DNA of 33,584 nt. It comes from Gammaproteobacteria bacterium (GTDB lineage Bacteria; Pseudomonadota; Gammaproteobacteria; UBA4575). Positions 8,426 through 16,699 of the stretch are shown here, piece after piece; position 1 is the stretch's first letter, and each line of letters opens with the position of its first letter. The notes beneath the pieces were generated by a model that was not told the origin of the DNA, searched no databases, and saw only the letters and a program-made list of their open reading frames with translations. The translations under genes were made by a program, and so were the position numbers. Where the stretch lies: NCBI GenBank assembly GCA_028281205.1, contig JANQKJ010000272.1, positions 1 through 33,584 on the forward strand. The letters run 5' to 3'.

Positions 8426-9259
8426 ATGAGAAAAAATTACGTGCTGACAGATTCAGAATATAAAGATATATGCTCGTTAGTATATCAAAACACTGGTATC
8501 ATTCTTAATGAGGAAAAGCGTAAGCTTGCTTATTCGCGATTTTCAAGACGACTAAAAGCATTAAAATTAAACAGTTTTGGTGAATATTGCGATATTGTGC
8601 GTGCTGGCGATAAAAATGAAATGACTCATTTTGCAAATGCCATCACCACTAATCTAACTTCATTTTTTAGAGAGTCGCATCACTTTGATCGCTTGGTCGA
8701 TGATGTTATGCCAGCGTTACTAAAAAAGCCTTCACGTAAAATTCGTATTTGGTCTGCTGGGTGTTCCACAGGTGAAGAGCCTTATTCCATTGCCATTGCA
8801 ATATTGAAAAAATTTCCCAATATTGCTGCTGGATGGGATTGCAAGATTTTAGCGACAGATCTTGACTCTAAAGTACTTGAGACTGCATCACAAGGTTTAT
8901 ATAAGGCGCAAGGATTAGATACTCTGGATGATCCAGAGATCAGTATAAACTGGTTTAAGAAAGGTATTATTGATGGCGTTGAATATGCACAAGTCTTGCC
9001 GCAAGTAAGAGAGTTAATTAAATTCAAGCAACTCAACTTGATGAATTATCCCTGGCCTATGCAAGGGACTTTTGATGTTATCTTCTGTAGGAATGTAGTC
9101 ATCTATTTTGATCAGGTAACACAAAAAAAATTATTTTCACATTTCTCCAAAGTGCAAAACATTGGTGGTTATCTCTTCATTGGACACTCAGAAACACTTA
9201 AGGGTTTTGATACTGACTATAAAAATACTGGGCGTACTGTCTATATAAAAGAACGCTGA
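8426..9259 (+). CDS. cheR: Chemotaxis protein methyltransferase CheR
   Basis: SAM-dependent methyltransferase that methylates receptor glutamates. The 277-residue protein has the helical N-terminal domain (ITTNLTSFFRESHHF) and the C-terminal Rossmann-like catalytic domain. The SAM-binding loop is WSAGCSTGEEPYSIA at about 108-122, and the family motif FDVIFCRNVVIYF follows. It is the last gene of the che operon, 12 bases after cheB. The receptor at the head of the operon ends in DWEQF, so this CheR may be of the pentapeptide-dependent type. I could not confirm the diagnostic beta-subdomain loop by eye. Confidence 0.96.
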   Translation: MRKNYVLTDSEYKDICSLVYQNTGIILNEEKRKLAYSRFSRRLKALKLNSFGEYCDIVRAGDKNEMTHFANAITTNLTSFFRESHHFDRLVDDVMPALLKKPSRKIRIWSAGCSTGEEPYSIAIAILKKFPNIAAGWDCKILATDLDSKVLETASQGLYKAQGLDTLDDPEISINWFKKGIIDGVEYAQVLPQVRELIKFKQLNLMNYPWPMQGTFDVIFCRNVVIYFDQVTQKKLFSHFSKVQNIGGYLFIGHSETLKGFDTDYKNTGRTVYIKER

Positions 9260-9356
9260 GTAGTTAAGATATTGTTTGCTAGACAAATTAGAATAAGTGA
9301 GTAATCATGGTGCAGCTATATACATTATTTACTTACTTTAAATATGGTTTGTCATT

Positions 9357-10061
9357 ATGCTTAGAATACTTACCGCAGCAGTAGTAATATTTTTCTCAAG
9401 TGCTGCAATTGCCTCTAACCTTGCAGAGGACTTGGATAGATTCGTCAAAGAATACATTAATACAGCACCACAAGATGTACAAACAGACTTTAATCGAGGT
9501 ATCGAAGAAGTCAGCCTGTCAGGAATTCTGGATAAAGCCATTAATGTTGGCGACTATGCACCCGAGTTTAAATTGATTAACGCGGTAGGGAAAGAAGTCT
9601 CTTTATATGATGAGTTAGAAAAAGGGCCAGTGGTACTGGTCTGGTATCGTGGTGGTTGGTGCCCATATTGCAACTTACAGTTGCAACATATCCAACGTAA
9701 ACTTGCAGAAATTGCTGAAGCGGGAGGGCAAGTTATTGCAATCTCGCCTGAATTGCCGGATAAAACAATGACTACTAAAGAGCGTCATATGCTGCAGTTT
9801 CAGGTATTGAGTGATGTTAATAATCATGTTGCAGATAGATATAGATTAGCTTATACCGTACCTGATTATGTTGTTGATCATTATGACTTATCTTCTAAGC
9901 TAAATGCTCATAATGGAGATGATGAAAATAGGCTGCCTCTAGCAGTCACTTATGTCGTCGGTAAAAATGGTGTTGTTGAATATGCATTTTTGGATGCAGA
10001 TTATAAAAATAGAGCTACTCCGGAAGAGATAATTTCTGTATTGCGATATATAAATAAGTAA
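9357..10061 (+). CDS. Exported peroxiredoxin-like (AhpC/TSA family) protein
   Basis: A 234-residue thioredoxin-fold protein of the AhpC/TSA-like family. An N-terminal signal peptide (MLRILTAAVVIFFSSAAIAS) suggests a periplasmic location. The redox motif WCPYC at 101-105 sits in VVLVWYRGGWCPYCNLQLQHIQ, the pattern of peroxiredoxin-like thiol proteins that reduce peroxides or act as thiol-disulfide enzymes. It follows cheR by about 100 bases, and the Shine-Dalgarno is weak, so it may be a separate unit. It converges on the globin gene on the other strand, with only about 40 bases between the two stops. The reaction and partner are not shown by the sequence. Confidence 0.87.
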   Translation: MLRILTAAVVIFFSSAAIASNLAEDLDRFVKEYINTAPQDVQTDFNRGIEEVSLSGILDKAINVGDYAPEFKLINAVGKEVSLYDELEKGPVVLVWYRGGWCPYCNLQLQHIQRKLAEIAEAGGQVIAISPELPDKTMTTKERHMLQFQVLSDVNNHVADRYRLAYTVPDYVVDHYDLSSKLNAHNGDDENRLPLAVTYVVGKNGVVEYAFLDADYKNRATPEEIISVLRYINK

Positions 10062-10102
10062 TTATCTCTTCTTGTAAATGAGGTGCTTTAGATAACAATT
10101 AC

Positions 10103-10510
10103 TCAGTAGTCCGACCCCTCAATCATCACGCCAGCAAGTGTTGTGTAGGTTACTGCCCAAGCATCTTTCACTTCTGGAGTGAAATCATCTTTAAGGCCTT
10201 GTTCTAATGTCCATAGTAATGATGCACCTACTTTATCGTAATCTTCTGCTTTAACTCCATAATCAACATGCTTTTTACCTAATGCCTTGACTGGTTCAAT
10301 TAATGCTTCAATATTATCTAAGCCAGCAACTGCGGTATTGATCATCATCATTAGTTTTTTGCCTTGTTCTTTCATGTCTCCTTTGAAGTACGTTTTTACT
10401 TCTGGGTATTGTTCAAATAATCGATTGTAAAAGAGATCTGCTGCGGTCTCTTTAATTGGCATTACTTTTGCCCAAGATTGTTGAACGAGTTCTTTCTGCT
10501 CTGGGGTCAT
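10103..10510 (-). CDS. Single-domain bacterial globin
   Basis: A 135-residue single-domain haemoglobin related to Vitreoscilla haemoglobin and the globin part of flavohaemoglobins. F42 fits the invariant CD1 phenylalanine (TYFKGDM), and H81 in ALGKKHVDYGV fits the proximal F8 haem ligand. There is no reductase domain. Such globins bind O2 and NO; in nitrate/nitrite-metabolising bacteria an NO-dioxygenase or NO-scavenging role is plausible. Its ATG directly abuts the TAA of the upstream cytochrome gene, so the two are translationally coupled. It is the last gene of the - strand redox operon, which suggests protection against NO made when nitrite is reduced. The role is inference. Confidence 0.93.
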   Translation of the reverse strand: MTPEQKELVQQSWAKVMPIKETAADLFYNRLFEQYPEVKTYFKGDMKEQGKKLMMMINTAVAGLDNIEALIEPVKALGKKHVDYGVKAEDYDKVGASLLWTLEQGLKDDFTPEVKDAWAVTYTTLAGVMIEGSDY

Positions 10511-10891
10511 TTAATTGTCCTCTTTATTTATATAATATTCTGCAAGTGCTTTCATATAATCCACAGCTAGTTTTACTTCATTATCACTAAGGCTATCGTT
10601 ACCTCCTCTAGGAGGCATCATTGTATCTTCAGGCCCAAAGAAACCATTTATGGCGTGATCATATAAAATATCAATAGGTTTCACTACTCTGTCTTGCCAA
10701 TCTTTTGCTTTTAATGGGTTAGGAGATTCGGCGATGCCATAAGCATGACAGCCTTCACAGCTATCTATCCATATGACTCTTCCTTGGACTAAATTAGCTT
10801 GCTCAAAATGAACATACGTATCCTCTTCAGACAATGCTTGTGTACTGCCGAAGAGGATACATATGAAAATTAGTGTTGACTTAGTAATCAT
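10511..10891 (-). CDS. Small periplasmic class I-like cytochrome c
   Basis: A 126-residue protein with an N-terminal signal sequence (MITKSTLIFICILFGSTQALS) and one haem c site, CEGCH at 45-49. A downstream MMPPRGG stretch provides a likely methionine sixth ligand. The DNEVKLAVDYMKAL helix near the C-terminus is typical of small class I (cytochrome c5-like) carriers. It would shuttle electrons in the periplasm. It ends directly at the start codon of the globin gene and begins three bases after the stop of the DUF3365 gene, so the three form a tight transcription unit. Its donor and acceptor are not identified by sequence; the multihaem cytochrome upstream is the obvious candidate partner. Confidence 0.92.
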   Translation of the reverse strand: MITKSTLIFICILFGSTQALSEEDTYVHFEQANLVQGRVIWIDSCEGCHAYGIAESPNPLKAKDWQDRVVKPIDILYDHAINGFFGPEDTMMPPRGGNDSLSDNEVKLAVDYMKALAEYYINKEDN

Positions 10892-10894
10892 TAA

Positions 10895-11503
10895 CTAACC
10901 ACTAATAGGAATACGTATTACTACTCCTCCCATCACGTCACCCATTTTAAAGTCACGTTTAGGTGTGTCTTTATGGTCGTTATGACAACTTACACATACG
11001 GGCGCAACAGCAGTATCAGCATACACTGCAGTAAAATATTCAGTACCGCCAAGTTCTTCAGTTGCGTAGTAGTTTTGGCCTTTGTTTTCGGCAACAAATT
11101 TTAATCCTTCTTTCTCTACATCCGTTTTAGGAGCGTTTTGTTTATTGATTGGCCAAAGTGACTGTAATGAGTAACTAAAATTAACATCGGGTTTTTCTTC
11201 AGCACGTTTAGCTACCATTTCAGCGCCAAATCTAAACATCTGTGCAGGTAATACTAAGGCTTTGTCATCTTCGAAATGCTCACTTGCCTTAATGACTTTT
11301 TCTTTTTTAACCAAGCGATTAACAATTCTTTTTGTGTATACTGCACGATCTGAATCCATTACCAAATGTAATGCATCTGCCATCGCTTTTGGGGTAATTG
11401 ATGGGGTGGTGCCTGCATCTTTGGCGATAGCGATACCAGCACCAATGCTTAGACATGTGGCTATTGTGACAATAGCCAGGTTCATTTTTTTCTCTTCTTT
11501 CAT
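10895..11503 (-). CDS. DUF3365 / Tll0287-like periplasmic haem protein
   Basis: A 202-residue exported protein. The signal peptide is near the N-terminus (MNLAIVTIATCLSIGAGIAIA after a short charged start), and one haem c site, CVSCH (170-174), lies near the C-terminus. The end MGDVMGGVVIRIPI matches the DUF3365 family, whose cyanobacterial member Tll0287 binds haem c in a PAS-like fold. Such domains are proposed redox or ligand sensors or electron carriers. AGGAG lies 10 bases upstream of the ATG at 11503; M7 is an alternative start. A 78-base gap separates it from the multihaem cytochrome gene upstream, so an internal promoter is possible. The ligand is unknown; in this context NO or nitrite would be a guess. 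Confidence 0.88.
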   Translation of the reverse strand: MKEEKKMNLAIVTIATCLSIGAGIAIAKDAGTTPSITPKAMADALHLVMDSDRAVYTKRIVNRLVKKEKVIKASEHFEDDKALVLPAQMFRFGAEMVAKRAEEKPDVNFSYSLQSLWPINKQNAPKTDVEKEGLKFVAENKGQNYYATEELGGTEYFTAVYADTAVAPVCVSCHNDHKDTPKRDFKMGDVMGGVVIRIPISG

Positions 11504-11581
11504 TGCTGTATGACTCCTATATTATGGTTGATACTAAAGTTAGTAGCTTGAGTGAAAATCAATACACAAATGCTACAAAGT

Positions 11582-12991
11582 TTATTCGGCATCCTGTTTC
11601 TCTTGTAAATATCTTTCTAAATCTTTTCTTGCTAAATCAATGCTTTCTACTTTGACTTTACTTAAACCATTAAAATTATTTTTAATTAAATCTTCATCTG
11701 CTAACGAATCAATAGCAAAACCAAGCCCATGACAATGTAAGCATGAAGATCGGATCATTTTGCTATTTGGAGACAAATTTGCGCTTTGGTTATGGTCGAC
11801 TAATTTTCTAGTAGTCCATTCGCTCACGTCATAGTCGATGCGGGGCATATGACAACTTGCACATGAGACACCTTGGTTTTCATGCTTGTTATCATTACTT
11901 GTTTGCTCTTGTATCCAGAGAGCATAATGTTTTGAATCTTTATAAGCTAATGAATGATCGTCGGCGTGACATTGAAGACAGCCATCTACAGCTGCATAAC
12001 TGACATCATAGTTATGTGCGCCATGACAACTATTGCAAGTCAGTTCTTTATGTGATGCATCACTATGCATAGGTAATAATGCTTGTGCTGGTGTCATAGC
12101 TGATAATCCAGCTTGTAAGCGCATGCCATGTTTACCTAATTTAAATCGATTCACTTCATGGTTATGGCATTGATTGCAACTATCCATGTTAGGAGAATCA
12201 TTCCAAACAGCTACTTGAGTTTTTTCAGTAATACTAATATGACACGCAGAACAGTTTACTCCTGATGCAGCATGAGCAGTGGTACTCCAGTCGTGGATGA
12301 TAGCTTCATCGTAATGTTTATCTTTTGGTGCATCTATTTCTTCTATGCTGAGTGCTTGTACTGGATATTTATCGCGAGGGTATTCAAGGATTTCATCCAA
12401 AACATCGAAAAACTCTTTCGCAGGAAGCGTTGCATTATTTTTATGGAAGGGGTCATCCATATGTTTAACAAGAAAATCTGTATATAGTGCGCGGTTGTTA
12501 TGGAAGTTATGACATCCGGAATCTTTGCACGTCATAAATGACATTCCTTCATGTGAAGGTCTTTCCTGGGCAATTTCTGCATGACAATGAAAACAGACAT
12601 CTCTTGGTTGAGTCAGGCCATCTTTTAAAGTTATTTCTGGTTTATGCTCAACGTGACAGCTAACGCAGTGAGTAGCATTAATTTTTTCTAAAGTATCTGC
12701 GTTACGAGGGTCCTTGAATTTCGACCTTGGGTGTGAGTCATTAGGCTTAACTCGGTCATCACCATGACAACTAATACAGGCATCTTGTAATATTTCGTCA
12801 CCACCAAAAGCACTGGTATGACATGTATCGCAAGCATCAACCAACTGGTGATGGCCTGGACTCAAGTCTCCAGGCATAAATAACGTTTTAGTTACTCCCT
12901 CAGACATTAGAAGGTAAGTAAAAAATAACGCAATGGCTACACTGGCTATCAGCCACGATACCCAGAACTGGAGATTGTTTTTTTTGTTCAT
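11582..12991 (-). CDS. Membrane-anchored 11-haem cytochrome c
   Basis: A 469-residue multihaem cytochrome. One N-terminal membrane helix (about residues 9-29) would anchor it with the rest in the periplasm. I count ten CXXCH sites (first at 54-58) plus one CX4CH (CKDSGCH), the spacing known from some tetrahaem cytochromes c3. Several extra histidines (for example VEHK, NFHNN, NNRAL) could give bis-His ligation. There is no CXXCK, so it is not an NrfA-type nitrite reductase by that signature, and I do not recognise it as an octahaem hydroxylamine or tetrathionate enzyme. It starts 9 bases after the flavocytochrome gene ends, so it is probably its electron acceptor. The function is unknown: it may be a relay to the periplasm or a reductase itself. 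Confidence 0.92.
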   Translation of the reverse strand: MNKKNNLQFWVSWLIASVAIALFFTYLLMSEGVTKTLFMPGDLSPGHHQLVDACDTCHTSAFGGDEILQDACISCHGDDRVKPNDSHPRSKFKDPRNADTLEKINATHCVSCHVEHKPEITLKDGLTQPRDVCFHCHAEIAQERPSHEGMSFMTCKDSGCHNFHNNRALYTDFLVKHMDDPFHKNNATLPAKEFFDVLDEILEYPRDKYPVQALSIEEIDAPKDKHYDEAIIHDWSTTAHAASGVNCSACHISITEKTQVAVWNDSPNMDSCNQCHNHEVNRFKLGKHGMRLQAGLSAMTPAQALLPMHSDASHKELTCNSCHGAHNYDVSYAAVDGCLQCHADDHSLAYKDSKHYALWIQEQTSNDNKHENQGVSCASCHMPRIDYDVSEWTTRKLVDHNQSANLSPNSKMIRSSCLHCHGLGFAIDSLADEDLIKNNFNGLSKVKVESIDLARKDLERYLQEKQDAE

Positions 12992-13000
12992 AAATTAACA

Positions 13001-15010
13001 CTAATACCAGTAACCTTTTAAAATATGCCAAGCTAGTAATACTGGGATTGGCCAAAATAAAAGAATATGTATATACACAGATAAATGACGTGCGCGGGTT
13101 GCTATAGCATTACTTAATTTATGTTCTAAGCTGATTACACCAGATGAAATAGCACCGGCGATCAACATCATTGAAAAGCCAAGCATAAGAACAAAATTAA
13201 GGCCATTACCTAGCCGGAATCCGGTATGTGCAACTAATGTGACAACAACTAATACTCCCAGGCATATATGAGCTAAACGCCAGTAATCAAACTTACCTAA
13301 TTTGTCTAGCTTTCTTATTCGTTTGCGTAAAGATATTAATAATCCAATACTGAATAGTCCTAAGACGGAAAAACCCGATATCTGTTTAAATAAATCATTT
13401 CGCCAAAGTACGTCCCAATGCCAGCCGTTCTGTACTGTCGTTGCGTAAGGTAAATTTGGCGCAATATAAAAAAGTAATGACAAAATTAATGTCACTATAG
13501 AAAAACTTGTTAATGTTCTATACATTGAGGCCGGTTCTTTGTTTATGTTTGAGCCTATTAGCTCTTGAACTAAGGGCTTGCATGAACCACATACAGTGCT
13601 TGCGCCTGTTGAATCAGAAACCATTTGCACGCTATTTGCGCCTTGGTGGATACAATCGCTAATACTTCCGCGTGTGACGCTCATACATTGACAAACAACA
13701 GCTCTTGCCGGCCAGGCACTTACAGTATTACCAATATCTTCTGGCCAAATATTTCCAGTGCGTAAAAATCTTATAACTTGCCATGGATAAAATTTCGCAG
13801 CATTTCCAATAGTTGTTTGTAATCGTACTGTTTCATCCCATTGACCGATACCAATAGCTCCAACTAGGCGGTAGCGATGTACTAGAATCTTGCGGTATAT
13901 ACCTTTGCTTTCATCTTTATAAACATAATGCTTGCCATAATGTTGAATTTCGCTGTTACCCATTGGCCCCATACTAAATACTTGAGTATCGATTACCTTT
14001 AATCGAGAAGCAGCAACAGAACCTGAATATAAATGTTTGATATTTGCAATATTGGCAGCAGCGACACTCGCTTGCTCTAAACCAGGTGCAACTAAGCCAT
14101 AGATTTCATTGCGGTGTTCTGCACATTCTCCAACTGCATATATGTCTGCTTGCGAGGTTTGCATTGAATCATTGACAGTAATGCCTCTGTTATAAGCCAG
14201 CTTAGACCGTTTTGCTAATTCAATATTTGGTCTAATTCCAGTAGATAAAATGATTGTGTCACAATCAATATGTTTTCCTGAACGTAACGATAATCCCGTT
14301 ACACGCTCATCATTATCACCAAATATCTCGGTGACGCTATCTTGCGTAATTAATTCAATACCTAAAGATGTAATTTCTTTTTCTAGTATATTGGCTGCAT
14401 CGATATCAAGTTGATTGCTTAACAGACGATCCGCATGTTCTATCAGCGTGACTTTTGTATTTTGTTTTTGCATCGCACGTGCTGATTCAATACCAAGTAA
14501 TCCTCCGCCGAGGACCACAGTATGATGAGAGCGTGCACGTCTTGCGATTAAACTATTGGCATCTTTAAAGTTGCGAAATGTATATACGCCATGTTGATGA
14601 ATGCCAGGAATATTGGGTTCAAAAGGATAAGATCCTGTTGCTAATATTAATTTTGAATAAGGCTGTTTTCTGTCTGAATTGTCATAAATACATTTTTTAT
14701 CAATATCGATATTAGTCACTTTGAAACCAAAGCGCTGTTCTATATTACAATCAGATGGTATGTCTAATGGTTGTAATAATGATTCCCAATCGACATCACC
14801 TGCTAACCATGAAGATAGTTTAATGCGGTTATAGGGTTCTTGTTGTTCATCTCCATAGATAATGATGGAAGTATTAGGTGACTTTTTAATAATTTCTTTA
14901 GCAGTACGCATGCCAACCGGACCATTACCAATTATCACTAATGGTAATTCTCTTATCATAGAAACATTAGCTGAATTAGATTCCATGACTATGTGGCTGG
15001 TTGCTGACAT
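13001..15010 (-). CDS. NirB-like FAD/NAD(P)H oxidoreductase fused to BFD [2Fe-2S] and di-haem b membrane domains
   Basis: A 669-residue fusion. Residues 1 to about 430 resemble the flavoprotein part of NirB and rubredoxin reductases: FAD motif VIIGNGPVGMRTA, NAD motif VVLGGGLLGIESA, and a TDIYAVGE-like segment (QADIYAVGECAEH). A BFD-like [2Fe-2S] domain follows, with CQC and CGSC cysteines. The last about 170 residues have four or five membrane helices. Two of them carry histidine pairs 14 residues apart, H581/H595 and H648/H662, the pattern of a cytochrome b holding two haems. There is no sirohaem or nitrite reductase part. It would pass electrons from cytoplasmic NAD(P)H across the membrane, presumably to the multihaem cytochrome encoded next. 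It lacks a strong Shine-Dalgarno and follows the porin gene by 32 bases. Confidence 0.92.
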   Translation of the reverse strand: MSATSHIVMESNSANVSMIRELPLVIIGNGPVGMRTAKEIIKKSPNTSIIIYGDEQQEPYNRIKLSSWLAGDVDWESLLQPLDIPSDCNIEQRFGFKVTNIDIDKKCIYDNSDRKQPYSKLILATGSYPFEPNIPGIHQHGVYTFRNFKDANSLIARRARSHHTVVLGGGLLGIESARAMQKQNTKVTLIEHADRLLSNQLDIDAANILEKEITSLGIELITQDSVTEIFGDNDERVTGLSLRSGKHIDCDTIILSTGIRPNIELAKRSKLAYNRGITVNDSMQTSQADIYAVGECAEHRNEIYGLVAPGLEQASVAAANIANIKHLYSGSVAASRLKVIDTQVFSMGPMGNSEIQHYGKHYVYKDESKGIYRKILVHRYRLVGAIGIGQWDETVRLQTTIGNAAKFYPWQVIRFLRTGNIWPEDIGNTVSAWPARAVVCQCMSVTRGSISDCIHQGANSVQMVSDSTGASTVCGSCKPLVQELIGSNINKEPASMYRTLTSFSIVTLILSLLFYIAPNLPYATTVQNGWHWDVLWRNDLFKQISGFSVLGLFSIGLLISLRKRIRKLDKLGKFDYWRLAHICLGVLVVVTLVAHTGFRLGNGLNFVLMLGFSMMLIAGAISSGVISLEHKLSNAIATRARHLSVYIHILLFWPIPVLLAWHILKGYWY

Positions 15011-15042
15011 GCGTACGCAAATAATTAAGTAATATGTATTAA

Positions 15043-16377
15043 CTAAAAGTTAATACCACCCCAAAGCCAGAAGACTTTTTTATCTTCGCGGAAGTCATCG
15101 TCGCCATTGAAGTCTGCGTATTTAGCACCTAATGAGTAATGCTTGCCGAATTTCTTCACAGCAAGTAGATTAAGCTCATCACCATAATCATCAATTAACT
15201 GATCATCTTCTGGCTCGTATTCGTGGTAAACTGCAAGTAATTTGACACCATAGAACTTAGTTCCAACTGAAACGTAGGTGTCTTCGATTCCAGCAGTTCC
15301 TGCTGCACCATAAACACCTGATATTCCGGAGCCTAAGAACACATCAGCCCAACCTTGGAAAGCATGTAAAGTAGCAAAAGGTGTGATAAAACTTTCACCA
15401 TCGTCAACATCGCCTTCAAGCGTTTCCATGCCTACTTTAACTGTGATTGGTGCAAGGTTTGCAGCACCCGTTTTAAAACTCACGCCACCTTCAAGTAATG
15501 TGTAGTTTAAAGAACTGAAGTCATCTGCTTCTTTGTAATCATCTTGAGATGCATATTCGCCTGTGCCTAGCAATGTGATAGATTCAGACACAGGGAATTT
15601 ACCTTTTAAACGAATACCCGCGGTTTTGCGCGAATCATCTTCGCCAAATAACAGATTAACTTCTTCATCCCCTTCCCAGAGATAGTAGTAGCCTGTTGCA
15701 TCCAAGTACTTTAAGCCTGAATAGTTGATGTTAAAGTTGTTATTAGTGACATTGAAATCGCCTGCTGTGCCTGCTTGATCACCAAAAATGCGATTAACAT
15801 TTGTCTGGTGTGAATACATACCTCGTAAGCCATACTTTTTAGACTCTACTGTCACAAGAGTTGCGTCATAGGTTTGCTCGTTTTGTCTCCAACCAACATT
15901 GCCTATAAATCTATCGTTATCCCATTTTTGACGTTGCCGGCCATAGCGAATTAAAAAACTAGTATCTTCATAAGCATTACTAAATTGGATATATGCTTGG
16001 TTTAGTTCAGTTTCTTCAGGATCAGCAACAGTGTCGTATTCCAGATCTTCTTCGTCTAATGGGCCGGGGCCGTCATTATATTTTTTACTGCCTACTTCAC
16101 GAATGTCCTCCATTTCTGCAAATATCGAGAAACCATGAAAGTCTCCTGTTTGATAACCTAGGCGAGTGCGAATTGTTGATGCTTTAGCCTTATCACGATT
16201 TTCGCCCATTACAAGCGCGTCATCATCAACACCTTCGTAACGATAACGTACATTAGCTTTCAACTTTCCCCCAGTTAATGCTTTAGTAAATTCATCTACT
16301 TGACCGTCAGCAAATGTATAACTAGATTGCATGCCAAGTAGTAAGCAACTTGATAACGCAATGTTTAATAACTTCAT
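15043..16377 (-). CDS. Outer-membrane beta-barrel porin (alginate-export-like fold)
   Basis: A 444-residue exported protein with a signal peptide (MKLLNIALSSCLLLGMQSSYTFA). It has many alternating amphipathic strands and ends in aromatic F (WLWGGINF), the usual outer-membrane assembly signal. The opening KLKANVRYRYEGVDDD resembles porins annotated as alginate-export or OprD/AlgE-like. Family membership says little about substrate. It heads the - strand redox operon behind a leader with an ANTAR-type attenuator and a sigma54-like promoter, so it is likely made under nitrogen limitation with nitrate or nitrite present. Nitrate/nitrite passage is the natural inference. AGGGAG lies 10 bases upstream of the ATG. 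Confidence 0.88.
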   Translation of the reverse strand: MKLLNIALSSCLLLGMQSSYTFADGQVDEFTKALTGGKLKANVRYRYEGVDDDALVMGENRDKAKASTIRTRLGYQTGDFHGFSIFAEMEDIREVGSKKYNDGPGPLDEEDLEYDTVADPEETELNQAYIQFSNAYEDTSFLIRYGRQRQKWDNDRFIGNVGWRQNEQTYDATLVTVESKKYGLRGMYSHQTNVNRIFGDQAGTAGDFNVTNNNFNINYSGLKYLDATGYYYLWEGDEEVNLLFGEDDSRKTAGIRLKGKFPVSESITLLGTGEYASQDDYKEADDFSSLNYTLLEGGVSFKTGAANLAPITVKVGMETLEGDVDDGESFITPFATLHAFQGWADVFLGSGISGVYGAAGTAGIEDTYVSVGTKFYGVKLLAVYHEYEPEDDQLIDDYGDELNLLAVKKFGKHYSLGAKYADFNGDDDFREDKKVFWLWGGINF

Positions 16378-16438
16378 GACTATTTATCTCCCTAGGTTTT
16401 TAAATAAGGTTGCCGATTAAAAATTTTTTTACGCGCAT

Positions 16439-16475
16439 AAAAAAAGCCACAGCCAAATATTTCATTAGCTGTGAC
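16439..16475 (-). terminator. Intrinsic terminator in the porin leader (attenuator)
   Basis: Read on the - strand, GTCACAGC pairs with GCTGTGGC (8 pairs including one G-T) around a 14-base loop, followed by seven T. It lies 61 bases upstream of the porin start codon, not at a gene end, so it must be a transcription attenuator. Its 5' arm begins with the GTC that forms the 3' side of the second ANTAR-type hairpin, so the two structures exclude each other. Confidence 0.8.
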
Positions 16476-16509
16476 TTCTTCGTCTATTAGCTGAGCGTCT
16501 TTGATCAGC
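16473..16509 (-). promoter_or_regulatory. ANTAR-type two-hairpin antitermination element, porin leader
   Basis: On the - strand hairpin 1 (16509-16490) has stem GCTGA/TCAGC, one T-C mismatch, a closing C-G pair and hexaloop AAAGAC. Five bases later hairpin 2 (16484-16473) has stem GAC/GTC and hexaloop GAAGAA. ANTAR targets have two hairpins with six-base loops carrying A at position 1 and G at position 4. Loop 1 fits fully; loop 2 has G at position 1. The same architecture appears in both nrtA leaders, which strengthens a call that alone would be moderate. Confidence 0.7.
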
Positions 16510-16536
16510 AAAGTTAAATTCTACTAATTCCGCTAG

Positions 16537-16552
16537 AGCAAAGATAATGCCA
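16537..16552 (-). promoter_or_regulatory. Sigma54-type promoter of the porin/redox operon
   Basis: On the - strand the sequence TGGCATTATCTTTGCT fits the -24/-12 consensus TGGCAC-N5-TTGCW, with GG and GC at the obligatory 10-base spacing. Transcription would start near 16525, about 15 bases before the first leader hairpin. A GGTGCA half-site lies about 145 bases upstream. Confidence 0.72.
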
Positions 16553-16693
16553 ACATGTTATGAATTCTTCTAAGTAACTGACAAAGAAGTATAAAATCAT
16601 TTAGGCGCATAGTTTATCGACAACTATTTCTAAAACTTTAAGCACAATGATGAAGCGTAATATCAAAGGTAAATGTCGATTTTGTTCTGCATC

Positions 16694-16699
16694 GGTGCA
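16694..16699. promoter_or_regulatory. GGTGCA half-site, possible NtrC enhancer
   Basis: GGTGCA is one half of the NtrC consensus TGCACC-N5-GGTGCA; the other half is poorly matched here. It lies between the divergent porin and ANTAR-regulator genes, about 145 bases upstream of the porin sigma54-like promoter. Similar half-sites precede the other two sigma54-like promoters. Weak on its own. Confidence 0.3.

Noticed and set aside
11504..11581. FNR-like site before the DUF3365 gene
   Set aside because: The - strand TTGATTTTCACTCAA has five bases between half-sites where four are required, and the second half is imperfect.
11582..12991. Multihaem cytochrome as NrfA or hydroxylamine oxidoreductase
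   Set aside because: There is no CXXCK site and no recognisable active-site pattern; the haem number does not fit either family.
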